Positions 43,757 through 51,864 are shown, counted from the stretch's first letter. The stretch is DNA of 64,000 nt from an uncultured Bacteroidota bacterium (GCA_937124965.1 CAKZLB010000032.1:1-64000); one strand, 5' to 3'. Numbers and translations: made by a program. The notes: generated by a model not told the origin, from the letters alone.

Positions 43757-43805
43757 ACCTGACTCATAATCAGGTGGTCCATGGTTCGAGTCCATGTGGG
43801 CCCAC
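43757..43805 (+). repeat. attR: right 49-bp core repeat, tRNA 3' part
   Basis: Identical to the anticodon-arm to 3'-end part of the tRNA at 33264-33312. The 5' part of the tRNA is absent here (preceding bases differ), so this is a truncated copy and not a functional tRNA gene. Confidence 0.9.
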
Positions 43806-43818
43806 AGTTTTATCAGTT

Positions 43819-43854
43819 AAACCCTTTCAAATCAGGCATTTGGAAGGGTTTTTT
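43819..43854 (+). terminator. Terminator after attR (original tRNA terminator)
   Basis: A 14-bp stem (AAACCCTTTCAAAT with ATTTGGAAGGGTTT, one wobble) with a CAGGC loop and a T-run. It follows the attR core by 13 bases at the distance expected for the tRNA's own terminator before the element came in. Confidence 0.85.
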
Positions 43855-43920
43855 GTTGAATAGGTAAAACAATGGTAAAACATCCAGGATTATTTTAGCT
43901 CATATAAGTGCGTTGCTCCT

Positions 43921-44619
43921 CTATTCCACCACAGACCGCAATAGATGTAGTTTGTAATATGCAAAATTCCTTTTAGCCAAATGGTTGATAAGATATATTG
44001 ATATCTGGTCAGATGGGACAACAGATGTTAGACGGAAGTTTGTTTGCTTACATAATGATTCATAACTATTACCCTGTATTTCTTGTAAATATTTAATGTT
44101 ATGTTCAGGACTATTACCTCGTTCATCTTTCAACCAACTTATTGGCAAATCATCTAGCCCAATAAGTATAGGTGACGACCTTAACCGAAGTAAATTAAAT
44201 AGATCAGGGTTATCATTTGCTAAATCTTTTACAATGGAGATGTCATGCTTTATAAGCTCTTCAATAAATTTTAACGTATATGAAACAAATTCGGAACCGT
44301 ATAGATTGCTAACTGCATAGTTGCTTGCTGTTTCCATAGACGGAGACAAATATGTTTGCCCGTGCTGATAATTAAAAGATTTTGTCACTTCTTGCTTTAT
44401 CATTTTGTTAAATGACACAAAGTTTTTTTGATACAGTATTGACTCACTTATATGTTCTTTGGCGAGTTCAAACACAGCAGCAGCAGTCGCTTTAACATTT
44501 AGGTCAGAAATAGGATTACAATATCCTAGACCTTTCTCTAAGATACTATCCATAAATATACTATTTGTGCCATGGTACAGAGTAACTTTTAACTTACCAT
44601 TTTCTTCTATATTTTTCAT
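43921..44619 (-). CDS. ADP-ribosyltransferase-like protein
   Basis: 232 residues. Residues 13-30 (TLYHGTNSIFMDSILEKG) match the first ART-fold motif ('yHGT...n..sI...GL') and GQTYLSPSMETASNYA (near 86-101) the second motif ('yl....A..YA'), and the end (SVVPSDQISIYL) may be the third strand with its acidic or glutamine position. These are the features of PARP/ART-type or RNA phosphotransferase-like folds. It may be a toxin of a defence system. The trio with HNH and HEPN genes is on one strand. The catalytic third residue is not certain. Confidence 0.5.
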   Translation of the reverse strand: MKNIEENGKLKVTLYHGTNSIFMDSILEKGLGYCNPISDLNVKATAAAVFELAKEHISESILYQKNFVSFNKMIKQEVTKSFNYQHGQTYLSPSMETASNYAVSNLYGSEFVSYTLKFIEELIKHDISIVKDLANDNPDLFNLLRLRSSPILIGLDDLPISWLKDERGNSPEHNIKYLQEIQGNSYESLCKQTNFRLTSVVPSDQISIYLINHLAKRNFAYYKLHLLRSVVE

Positions 44620-44700
44620 TTAGTTTGAGTTGATTTAATAATGCAACACCGACAACATAGGTGGTACCCACCTTTCTTATACAACTGGATATCCATACCT

Positions 44701-45531
44701 CTAGTTTATTACAGAATTTCTTATGACACTATTATTAATTGTAAACAAAGTTCGATGCAGTTCCCTTCGATCATCCAAATAGGACAGTTCTAATTCCAAC
44801 CCACTTAGAACCAACGGGACCATAGGCTCTAAAATTTCATCTGCCTCTTTTGACATACCGTGAATATATTTTTCATATCTCGCTTCAATGATAATAGACT
44901 CAAATGGTAGTAAGTGATTTACCTTTGGTAACTCTTCTAATTGACCAAATGTTATGTCAGCAGTTTGCATCACAGATGCATTGTATGCTGTGACTTCAGA
45001 GTTATTGTGGATAACCAAACTAAAATTCCAAGACAAACGCCAATGTGCATATAAATCTGTTCCAGCAGGAATTGGTCTTTCATAAATTTCTTTGTTATAT
45101 GCACTCCACCCTAAATTAGTTCTCCCTCCATGTGACCAAATTAAATCCACTTCTAAAAATGGAAACTTACCGTTCTCATTACTTCTGCCTCCAACAAGCT
45201 TCAACAGATTAGTTTCCTCAGCCGATTCCTTCCATTCCTGTAGGAGTCCAATTGAATAACGTTTGGAATCAACGTCTATTAGCCGTGAGTGAGTTTGGCA
45301 CAACCATATTCCATTGCTTACATGAGCTCTCTGTGCCTCTGACATATTAACGTCATACCGAGGGCCGCCTGGTGATGCTGCTGTAATATGCGCTGCAACA
45401 CCAATGCTTATAACCTCCTCATCCTTTACACCTGGACCAACCGTAGGTTGACCACAATCTGGTTTTGAACAGCGATAACCAACTCTTTTAGCAAGTATCT
45501 CTTTAGTTTTATTTGTAAAATCTGTCCTCAT
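44701..45531 (-). CDS. HNH nuclease with C-terminal beta domain
   Basis: 276 residues. Residues 1-90 form an HNH nuclease of the type fused to many defence effectors: ILAKRVGYRCSKPDCG (Cys 21, 26), GVAAHITAASPGGPRYD (His 48), AHVSNGIWLCQTHSRLID (Asn 73, Cys 78, His 81). The end after residue 105 is beta-rich (HWRLSWNFSLVIHNNSEVTAYNASV) like an Ig-like fold and may be a sensor. HNH domains of this type occur next to SAVED and other sensors of CBASS systems; none is fused here. 81 bases from the ART-like gene. Confidence 0.75.
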   Translation of the reverse strand: MRTDFTNKTKEILAKRVGYRCSKPDCGQPTVGPGVKDEEVISIGVAAHITAASPGGPRYDVNMSEAQRAHVSNGIWLCQTHSRLIDVDSKRYSIGLLQEWKESAEETNLLKLVGGRSNENGKFPFLEVDLIWSHGGRTNLGWSAYNKEIYERPIPAGTDLYAHWRLSWNFSLVIHNNSEVTAYNASVMQTADITFGQLEELPKVNHLLPFESIIIEARYEKYIHGMSKEADEILEPMVPLVLSGLELELSYLDDRRELHRTLFTINNSVIRNSVIN

Positions 45532-45749
45532 GAATTAAGTCTAGCAATCTACAACCATTTATAAATATGTACAAAAGGTAGCTATCAAACTAAATAATAA
45601 TGCGACGCCTACAGTTCGCTTGGGTGTAAATATGTTTGACCCAGAATTGGTCTGATTGAAAGATACAAGAATCTGTTTTTTCTATTTGTCAAACCCAATC
45701 TAATTGCCAGATTAGCAACATACGTTAAATATTAAGATGCGGTAATTTG

Positions 45750-46931
45750 CTAAAAAGGCAATTCCTCCTTATCATCAGATATATCAACAGGCATCCAGGG
45801 ATATTTGTCGGTATCAGTCATAAAATCACTATAAGCATAATTTAAAGACCCCCAAAACTCAACAGGCGTGGTTTCCGTCAATTCCGTATAAAATTCATCA
45901 GTATAAACATACTGATAAATCCCGTCGTCTGCGTCGATAAAACAATTTACAACTTCAATTAGCTTCCCTTGAGCTAAATTATCAGCCTCTATAAGTGCTA
46001 ATTCTTTAGAAATTTCAAAAAGAATTTCTTCAAGTTGCGTCTTTATTGTAGAATAATCTTCGGCTAAAGTGTTTCTACTAAATGTTAGTGAAATTATTTT
46101 TTTTATTTCAAGATCATCTAGATTATCTTCTTTTGCAGTAGCGATTCTCTCAGTACATGAAATTAAGAATTTTGTAAGATTTGGATAATGTAACAATAGA
46201 TTATCAGTTTTTAAATTTGTTAATCTCGTTGTATATCCTTCGTAATAGGCATCTTCCGATAATTTTGGTGGCCTGAATTCTATAAAAAGTTTTATCCAAT
46301 TTTCGTTTTTGCTTTGTTTAAAGCTAATTTTTACCTCAGGGATGCCAATAGTACTTAATTTGTTGTACCAATCGTCATCAGTATTCGTAGGTACCATATT
46401 TGGACAAGATATGTAGTCACTAAAGGTTTTTTCGATTAAAGAAAGACTATGATTAGAGTTTTGTTTCACCAGTTCAATATCACCTTTTTTTAAAGGTCTA
46501 AAATGTGCTAAGGAATTTCGGACATTGCCGATTTCGTCTAGTTTATTTTTCATAATTTCTTTCGACCCAGGAAAATACTTTTTGAAGTACTTCCAATATG
46601 TGTCGGAAGTTATAATACGAATTAATTCGCCACTTGTTAAATGTAAAAGTGGACTTGTAATTACGTAGCCCAAATATGCATAGTTTTTGTCTTGAGACAA
46701 CCTTCTTTTGGCAATTGCACCTATTGTAGAGTTTTCAGCATCGTCGGAGGTTATAGACAAATCTTTCCATTTGTCTTTATGCTCATTTTTTAAGATAATA
46801 TAAACGAACATCCGCAATAAGTTCTCCACTCTGAACAGGATATTAAGAGCTTCAAAATATTCAATTTTTAACCAATGTCCTGGTAAATCATAGATATTAT
46901 CTTTAATATGTTTTGCTCCTTTCCAATTCAC
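45750..46931 (-). CDS. HEPN/Swt1-like protein, putative RNase
   Basis: 393 residues. The helical N-terminal domain has NVRNSLAHFRPL (Arg138, then His143), which is the R-x4-H motif of HEPN RNases, in a Swt1/ApeA-like context; NLLRMFVYIILK lies before. The C-terminal part (residues 180-390) has alternating strands and helices with no recognised domain. HEPN proteins are often toxin or defence effectors cleaving RNA. It is the first of the three genes on the - strand. The start codon lies about 60 bases from a good -7 box. Confidence 0.65.
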   Translation of the reverse strand: MNWKGAKHIKDNIYDLPGHWLKIEYFEALNILFRVENLLRMFVYIILKNEHKDKWKDLSITSDDAENSTIGAIAKRRLSQDKNYAYLGYVITSPLLHLTSGELIRIITSDTYWKYFKKYFPGSKEIMKNKLDEIGNVRNSLAHFRPLKKGDIELVKQNSNHSLSLIEKTFSDYISCPNMVPTNTDDDWYNKLSTIGIPEVKISFKQSKNENWIKLFIEFRPPKLSEDAYYEGYTTRLTNLKTDNLLLHYPNLTKFLISCTERIATAKEDNLDDLEIKKIISLTFSRNTLAEDYSTIKTQLEEILFEISKELALIEADNLAQGKLIEVVNCFIDADDGIYQYVYTDEFYTELTETTPVEFWGSLNYAYSDFMTDTDKYPWMPVDISDDKEELPF

Positions 46932-46986
46932 TTTATACTTTTTTAAGTTGTTCCTAGCTGGCCCATAGGCGAATATAACGTACCTG

Positions 46987-46994
46987 CAAATGTA
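46987..46994 (-). promoter_or_regulatory. Promoter -7 box for the HEPN-HNH-ART row
   Basis: On the - strand TACATTTG matches TAnnTTTG, 55 bases before the HEPN start codon, with a TTTC (TTTG-like) 18 bases upstream. This is the best promoter in the intergenic space and suggests one transcript for the three minus-strand genes, although gaps of 218 and 81 bases could hold others. Confidence 0.45.
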
Positions 46995-47118
46995 TTACTT
47001 TGGTTTGAGCTCGAAACCCCCTGCACACAAAGTTCACCAAGAATAAACCCCCTCCTTGTTCTAAGGAGATAATAACCCCCGTCTGTTTGAGGGTTTTCCG
47101 AATTAAAATAAATCTATT

Positions 47119-47463
47119 ATGGTTACAATTTCAAATTTCAAATCAGCCATCAATGCTGAAGGTGAAGAGTTTTTCTTACTCGAACTTTTAGGTGGCGTGG
47201 AGTCTGTCCAATCCAAGGAGACTGGAAGAATCTATTTAACAGCTAGAAAGGCAACTGTTTCGTCAACGTTTAACGAAAGCACGTGTCAATCCTTAATCGG
47301 CACTAAAATGCCAGGTACAATACAACGAGTAGAGGTCGAACCTTACGCGTATGTCATTCAAGACACAGGTGAGGAGATTACGCTGTCTCATCGTTATGAG
47401 TACGATCCAAATCCCAGTCTGGAGGAAACAGTCTTAGAACGTACGAACGAACTTGTACTTTAA
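47119..47463 (+). CDS. Hypothetical phage-type protein
   Basis: 114 residues without a recognised domain; beta-rich (EFFLLELLGGVESVQSKETGRIYLTARKATVSSTF) with a C-terminal acidic tail. It leads a row of + strand genes (ATPase, DUF3871, HTH, RadC) that resembles the recombination module of mobile elements. A terminator follows it. Upstream the sequence has two small hairpins (47052-47068, 47074-47095) of unknown purpose, maybe a leader. Confidence 0.55.
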   Translation: MVTISNFKSAINAEGEEFFLLELLGGVESVQSKETGRIYLTARKATVSSTFNESTCQSLIGTKMPGTIQRVEVEPYAYVIQDTGEEITLSHRYEYDPNPSLEETVLERTNELVL

Positions 47464-47489
47464 GTAACTCCACACTGGGTACAACACGA

Positions 47490-47517
47490 AGGAGTAGCAT
47501 GTTGCTGCTCCTTTTTT
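47490..47517 (+). terminator. Intrinsic terminator after the 114-residue gene
   Basis: A 9-bp stem (GGAGTAGCA with TGCTGCTCC, one wobble) with a TGT loop and a T-run. The following AT-rich stretch (almost only A and T, 47520-47560) leads to the ATPase gene start. Confidence 0.8.
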
Positions 47518-47560
47518 ATTTCAATTAATTAAAAATATTAAAATAATAATAAATATTATT

Positions 47561-48418
47561 ATGAACTTAACCCTCAGAAAATCAAATAGAAAGCAAGCCA
47601 AAATCAAGCTTGCATTGCAAGGAGCTAGTGGATCAGGTAAAACCTATTCTGCTCTTTTACTTGCTAAAGGTATGACAGACGACTGGTCGAAAGTAGCCGT
47701 CATTGATACCGAAAATGGTAGTGCAGATCTCTATGCAGATTTAGGACAGTACAATGTACTTCCACTACATCATCCATATTCTCCAGAAATGTACATCAAA
47801 GCAATCGATGTATGTGTCGAGAATGGCATTGAAGTACTCATCATCGATTCGCTTAGTCATTGTTGGGAATATTTATTAGACGAACATTCAAAGATGGCTG
47901 GTAATTCATTTACCAATTGGAGTAAGATAACTCCTCGATTAAATGCTTTAATTCAAGCTATACTAAATGCTCCAATTCATGTTATTGCTACACTTCGAAC
48001 GAAGCAAGACTATGTGCTGTCAACTAAAAATGGAAAAGTAGTTCCAGAAAAGGTTGGACTTAAGGCTATACAGCGAGATGGAGTCGATTACGAGTTTACA
48101 ATTGTCTTAGAAATTAACGCTAAACATCAAGCAACGACTTCAAAAGACCGTACAGGACTATTTGTAAATCTTCCTGCCTTTAGTATTACCGAACAAACAG
48201 GAGCACGCATTAAAACATGGTGTGAACGAGCGAGTGCATCAACAGATAAGTCGTTTTCTGAACGAATTAATGAAACAAAGACTGTTGCAGAACTTCTGGA
48301 AATATATAACGCTCATCCTGAATGTAGACTTGAATTTAAAGATGCGTTTATAGTTCAAAAAGCACGTCTAACAAATCCTCAATCATTTAGTAAAGAAGGG
48401 AGTGTAACGAATGGATGA
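47561..48418 (+). CDS. RecA-fold ATPase, phage nucleotide-binding type (Sak4-like)
   Basis: 285 residues. Walker A GASGSGKTYSALLLAKG (residues 21-37), then VIDTENGSADLYADL, and Walker B EVLIIDSLSHCWEYLLDEH (near 91). The layout fits the AAA_24/Sak4-type ATPases that help single-strand annealing recombination in phages and related elements. The last 60 residues are helical (FSERINETKTVAELLEIYN). The end overlaps the DUF3871 gene by 8 bases, so the pair is coupled. Confidence 0.7.
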   Translation: MNLTLRKSNRKQAKIKLALQGASGSGKTYSALLLAKGMTDDWSKVAVIDTENGSADLYADLGQYNVLPLHHPYSPEMYIKAIDVCVENGIEVLIIDSLSHCWEYLLDEHSKMAGNSFTNWSKITPRLNALIQAILNAPIHVIATLRTKQDYVLSTKNGKVVPEKVGLKAIQRDGVDYEFTIVLEINAKHQATTSKDRTGLFVNLPAFSITEQTGARIKTWCERASASTDKSFSERINETKTVAELLEIYNAHPECRLEFKDAFIVQKARLTNPQSFSKEGSVTNG

Positions 48419-49340
48419 CTCTAAATACAACCAGTTCATTACTGCTAATACTATAGCTCTGGATATAGATACGATACGAGAAGAGCATGTTGTTCCTGTG
48501 CACGTAAAAGATAATGAGCAGACTATTTCTCATACAGAGTTTATTGAATCTACCTGTGCCATTGCACGTGAAGTATTTGGTGAATGTACAGATCCCGTTA
48601 TACGTGTATCTCATCCTATAAAAGGAAGAGTCCCAGAGGCTAGAAACAAACCTGCAAGTGAGTTACTTCCAGAAGAAACCACGCTATATTACGAACGTAT
48701 GGCTTGGATGGTCAACTTTCCTGGTATTAGTGCCAAAGTGGGTGACGAAGTGCTAGATTTAGCCATTGGAGGTGTTAAAGCCTTTAATTTGGATAATCTC
48801 AATACCACCAAAGACAGCTTTGAACATTTTAAACTGTTTGTTGGCTTTAAGAACCAGGTGTGTACCAACTTGTGCATTTCAACAACTGGATTTCAAGATG
48901 CAGTTAAAGTTCAATCTATTGATCACTTGAAAGTAACTGCAAAAGATCTGTTTCGACAATTTCACAGTGAAGGCGGTAGAAATACTATCAATGAGTTCAA
49001 TCAGCTTAGACAACGACACCTAACAGAAAAGCAGTTTGCTCAAGTTCTTGGTCGAGTGAAACTATTTAATGCTATGAATAAAACGCAACGATCAGGTATT
49101 CCAGAAATTGGTCTAACCGACAATCAACTCAACACGGTTGCTGTAGATTATTTTAACGACAAGTCACACGCTCGAAACGATAATGGTGACATATCCTTAT
49201 GGAACGTCTATAATCTGTTTACAGGAGCAAATAAGAGTTCATACATTGATAAGTTCTTACATCGTAATATACTTGCTTTTGAAGGTGTCAATCACTTGTC
49301 AAAGGCTGTTACTGATGGAGATAGTTGGTATTTGAACTAA
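48411..49340 (+). CDS. DUF3871 family protein
   Basis: 309 residues. The core, from FIESTCAIAREVFGECTDPVIRVSHPIKGRVPEAR to GDEVLDLAIGGVKAFNLDNL and FKLFVGFKNQVCTNLCIST, I recognise as DUF3871, found on conjugative or integrative elements of Bacteroidota and distantly like DUF932 phage proteins. Function unknown; a role in recombination with the overlapping ATPase is likely by context. It starts 8 bases inside the ATPase gene and ends one base before the small downstream gene. Confidence 0.75.
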   Translation: MDDSKYNQFITANTIALDIDTIREEHVVPVHVKDNEQTISHTEFIESTCAIAREVFGECTDPVIRVSHPIKGRVPEARNKPASELLPEETTLYYERMAWMVNFPGISAKVGDEVLDLAIGGVKAFNLDNLNTTKDSFEHFKLFVGFKNQVCTNLCISTTGFQDAVKVQSIDHLKVTAKDLFRQFHSEGGRNTINEFNQLRQRHLTEKQFAQVLGRVKLFNAMNKTQRSGIPEIGLTDNQLNTVAVDYFNDKSHARNDNGDISLWNVYNLFTGANKSSYIDKFLHRNILAFEGVNHLSKAVTDGDSWYLN

Positions 49341-49341
49341 T

Positions 49342-49584
49342 ATGTCGGATGCACTGAAAGATTTACAAAAGTGGGTCAACGGAAACAGTTTGCTCATTGT
49401 TTCAATCAAAGGGATTCTTTCTCGGCTTAACTGCCCATTTGACGTCGAATCATTGACCGATGAGTTTGGATTGCAAAAGCATCACACCTATCAAGTCAAA
49501 AGAGTACTGATTGACAAACAGTTTCAACTCGTTTATCAGATTGGTGAAGAGCTGTATCCGTTTCGGTATTTTACGATACTATAA
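49342..49584 (+). CDS. Small hypothetical protein
   Basis: 80 residues. It begins one base after the DUF3871 stop, and shows a helix, a HTH-like middle (FDVESLTDEFGLQKHHTYQVKRVLIDKQ) and a short beta end (FQLVYQIGEELYPFRYF), a possible winged helix. It is the last gene of the ATPase-DUF3871 operon and is followed by a strong terminator. Confidence 0.55.
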   Translation: MSDALKDLQKWVNGNSLLIVSIKGILSRLNCPFDVESLTDEFGLQKHHTYQVKRVLIDKQFQLVYQIGEELYPFRYFTIL

Positions 49585-49586
49585 CT

Positions 49587-49616
49587 AGGAGGGCTTCGGC
49601 TCTCCTTTTGTTTTTT
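49587..49616 (+). terminator. Intrinsic terminator after the DUF3871 operon
   Basis: An 8-bp stem AGGAGGGC with GCTCTCCT (one wobble), a stable TTCG loop and a T-rich tail. Confidence 0.85.
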
Positions 49617-49656
49617 ACACCTTCTAACCTACAAAACAGATTAACAAACTATCACT

Positions 49657-50112
49657 ATGAAAACAACACAAATCCCCTTATTCCAAGCAGTAGGCGAAGT
49701 ACAAATTACCTACAAACGGAACAACATAATAATACCTTCCGAACCAATTACAACACCAGAAGCAGCCTATCGAGCTTTTAAACAAATCTTTGATCCTGAG
49801 ACGATTGAACATCGTGAATTTATGTATGCATTGTATCTAAATCGAAGAAATGAAGCTGTTGGCTATGCTCAAATTAGTGCTGGAGGACTTTCAGGAACAC
49901 TATGTGATCCCAAGATTGTATTCCAGTTTGCACTTAAACTAAACGCTTCTGGTATAATACTAGCGCACAATCATCCTAGTGGCAATCTAAAGCCTAGCAG
50001 AGCCGATAAATCTATCACTCAAAAGATAAAAGAAGGTGGCAAATTGTTGGATATCCAGTTGTTGGACCATATAGTGATAACTAGCGGTTGTTACACTTCA
50101 GTGGGCAACTAA
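49657..50112 (+). CDS. RadC-like JAB domain protein
   Basis: 151 residues. The JAMM metal motif AHNHPSGNLKPSRADKSIT is complete near residues 107-125, preceded by AVGYAQISAGGLSGTLCDP and FQFALKLNASGIILAH. It is the RadC family (DUF2466) as it occurs on mobile elements and pathogenicity islands; the name 'DNA repair protein' is historical, and activity is not shown. Shorter than chromosomal RadC since the N-terminal HhH part is missing. Last gene of the + strand recombination module. Confidence 0.85.
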   Translation: MKTTQIPLFQAVGEVQITYKRNNIIIPSEPITTPEAAYRAFKQIFDPETIEHREFMYALYLNRRNEAVGYAQISAGGLSGTLCDPKIVFQFALKLNASGIILAHNHPSGNLKPSRADKSITQKIKEGGKLLDIQLLDHIVITSGCYTSVGN

Positions 50113-50328
50113 AACATCGATATCATATTCGTTGAGCTCTAAAACTGTATTAAATACCCTGCTTGTTGTAAAACCAGCACTTTCATTATAAAAGTTCACT
50201 TCTAAAAATCACGGTCCTTTATAAACAGCTGCACTAAGTCGTTGTGCTCGAATATTTAACACAAGATGCTGACGTTAAGGAATGAGATTTATCTACAATA
50301 ACAATACATTTTAAGTACATTTGAGATT
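50113..50328. other. Gene-free stretch
   Basis: 216 bases of AT-rich sequence between radC and the DUF4230-like gene. No tRNA, terminator or repeat is seen, and no open frame with supportable start. Confidence 0.4.
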
Positions 50329-50928
50329 ATGGGGCCAAAAACTAAAAACATATTATTAATTATTTCACTTGTCCTAATAGTAGGAGGAGGAACCTACTTT
50401 GTCCTTAAGTATATTCAAAATTCAAATGCAGTAGCCATCACAACCGTGGAATTTGGTGAGCTAGAGTCTGTCAAAAAACTCACCTTAGTTACTCAGAAAA
50501 ATCTCTATTCGTCCTTGTCAAAAAAGATTTACAAACTCAAAATTGCTGGCTCTACACGGCTTTTTTGTGAGTATGAAGCCCAGCTAGACTTTGGAATAGA
50601 AATTAACGATGATTTTGTATGGAAGGGTGACATAAAAGGAGACGTAATATACGTTGTTGCACCTCCTCTTTCGCTACTGTCTTCGAACATATCTCCTACT
50701 AACTGTATTGAAACCCAGAAAGGATTGGGTGTCAATGAAACCTTTTTAAGAAACGAACTAGAGGAGGAATTCGCTAAGACTGTTAGAGAAAAGGGGGAAA
50801 TGAAATTAAAATCGGACGAATTGCACAGATTGGCGAAGCTAAGCTTGGAAGAGCATATTCTAAATTTCATTCTGTTAGCCAACCGAGAAAATAACCCAAT
50901 AAGGTCGGTGGTCGTAAAATTTGAATAA
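50329..50928 (+). CDS. DUF4230-like single-pass membrane protein
   Basis: 199 residues. One N-terminal membrane helix (NILLIISLVLIVGGGTYFVLKYI, residues 6-28), then a beta-rich part (KIAGSTRLFCEYEAQLDFGIEINDDFVWKGDIKGDVIYVVAPPLSLLS) that fits the DUF4230 pattern ('y.a.v..GvDl..i......i.i..P...il'), and a long C-terminal helix with many Glu and Lys. Found at the envelope; function unknown. Confidence 0.55.
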   Translation: MGPKTKNILLIISLVLIVGGGTYFVLKYIQNSNAVAITTVEFGELESVKKLTLVTQKNLYSSLSKKIYKLKIAGSTRLFCEYEAQLDFGIEINDDFVWKGDIKGDVIYVVAPPLSLLSSNISPTNCIETQKGLGVNETFLRNELEEEFAKTVREKGEMKLKSDELHRLAKLSLEEHILNFILLANRENNPIRSVVVKFE

Positions 50929-51066
50929 GCCTTTGAACTAGAATTATGGAGCTTCTCGAATTATCTGAGTTACCTTATGACATTATCCAATTGAAATCAA
51001 AGCGTACATTAAGTTCATTGCGAAGGCACAAACGTCTATGATATCCAAATAACTAATCAAATAAAT

Positions 51067-51720
51067 ATGACCAAATCAATTTTCAAACCGTACGTTGGAC
51101 CAAACTATTCAAACTCTGACTTCAAGCTACTTGTACTTGGAGAAAGCCATTATGCCCCTCAATTTCTGACTCAAAACTTAACTCAGAATCAAATTATTGA
51201 AAGATTTGAGTTTACTAACGATATCGTTAAAAAGCATATTTCTTATAAACAAATAAAATATCCATTTGAGCGCTGGATGAACACGTTTACAAAGTTTGCA
51301 AATGTTTATTTGGGCAGAACATTAAGTAAAATTGAACAGGTAAACTTCTGGGAATCCGTGTCATTTTATAATTTTATTCAAACCCCAATGGCCAACAATA
51401 GAACTTCTCCAAGCCACGATGACTTTCGTAATAGTTACGACGCTTTCAAACAAGTTTGTCATTCGCTCAATCCAGATTTTATCCTGTTTTGGGGCAATAG
51501 GCTTTGGAACAACTTCCCACGAAACGACTATCAGTTGACAACACACGGTGATTTACGAAAACAAAACTTTTTATCACTAGATCGTATGATACCGTTTCTT
51601 GTGACCCCGCATCCTAGTTCGAGTTATTTTAATTACAACAACATTGAGTCCATTGCTGAACACGTCACGATGGCAAAAGATTTCAAGGCAAATAAACAGA
51701 ATCCAGCGCAGGCAAGATAA
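51067..51720 (+). CDS. Hypothetical protein, possibly uracil-DNA-glycosylase-like fold
   Basis: 217 residues. DFKLLVLGESHYAP (residues 18-31) and VTPHPSSSYFNY (near 180) have the position and type of the first and last motifs of the uracil-DNA glycosylase superfamily ('v.vlGe.P', 'HPS'), and FILFWGNRLWNNF lies between, where the 'v..lG..a' strand is. Other proteins with 'GESHY' exist in defence islands. Activity is not demonstrated; there is no typical catalytic Asp in the first motif. Confidence 0.5.
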   Translation: MTKSIFKPYVGPNYSNSDFKLLVLGESHYAPQFLTQNLTQNQIIERFEFTNDIVKKHISYKQIKYPFERWMNTFTKFANVYLGRTLSKIEQVNFWESVSFYNFIQTPMANNRTSPSHDDFRNSYDAFKQVCHSLNPDFILFWGNRLWNNFPRNDYQLTTHGDLRKQNFLSLDRMIPFLVTPHPSSSYFNYNNIESIAEHVTMAKDFKANKQNPAQAR

Positions 51721-51834
51721 TTAGTTAAAAAGTCAAATAATACACGATATTTTACATGCACTGCAATCAGTGGGTTCTATCAACACCAAAAAAATGATGT
51801 TATTTAGCTGATTACTTTAGCTTTCTAACACTGT

Positions 51835-51864
51835 TAGCATTATATAGCTTTTAGTATAATACTA
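51835..51864 (+). repeat. Left copy of a repeat flanking the HNH gene
   Basis: TAGCATTATATAGCT followed by AGTATAATAC. A near copy, TAGCATTACATAGCT and AGTATACTAC, is at 52973-53003 on the other side of the HNH gene, in the same orientation. The two share 14 of 15 bases in the first block. Confidence 0.4.

Larger units (their letters stand above)
33264..43805. mobile_element. Integrated element in the tRNA gene (about 10.5 kb)
   Basis: Bounded by identical 49-bp direct repeats (33264-33312 and 43757-43805) that comprise the anticodon arm to acceptor end of the tRNA. The left junction keeps a complete tRNA; the right one has only the 3' part. A tyrosine recombinase gene lies at the right end, and each end carries repeated TGTAACAC motifs at 11-bp spacing, as expected for integrase arm sites. 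Inside: cargo on the left (+ strand) and a replication module on the right (- strand: Toprim/primase-like, RepA-like ATPase, small DNA-binding proteins). No conjugation genes are seen, so transfer would need help. Confidence 0.85.

Noticed and set aside
43757-43805. A second tRNA gene.
   Set aside because: Only the sequence from the anticodon arm on matches; the 5' acceptor strand and D arm are absent, so it is the attachment repeat.
47052-47095. Riboswitch or attenuator before the 114-residue gene.
   Set aside because: Two short hairpins are visible but no known riboswitch core; the stems are only 5-6 bp.
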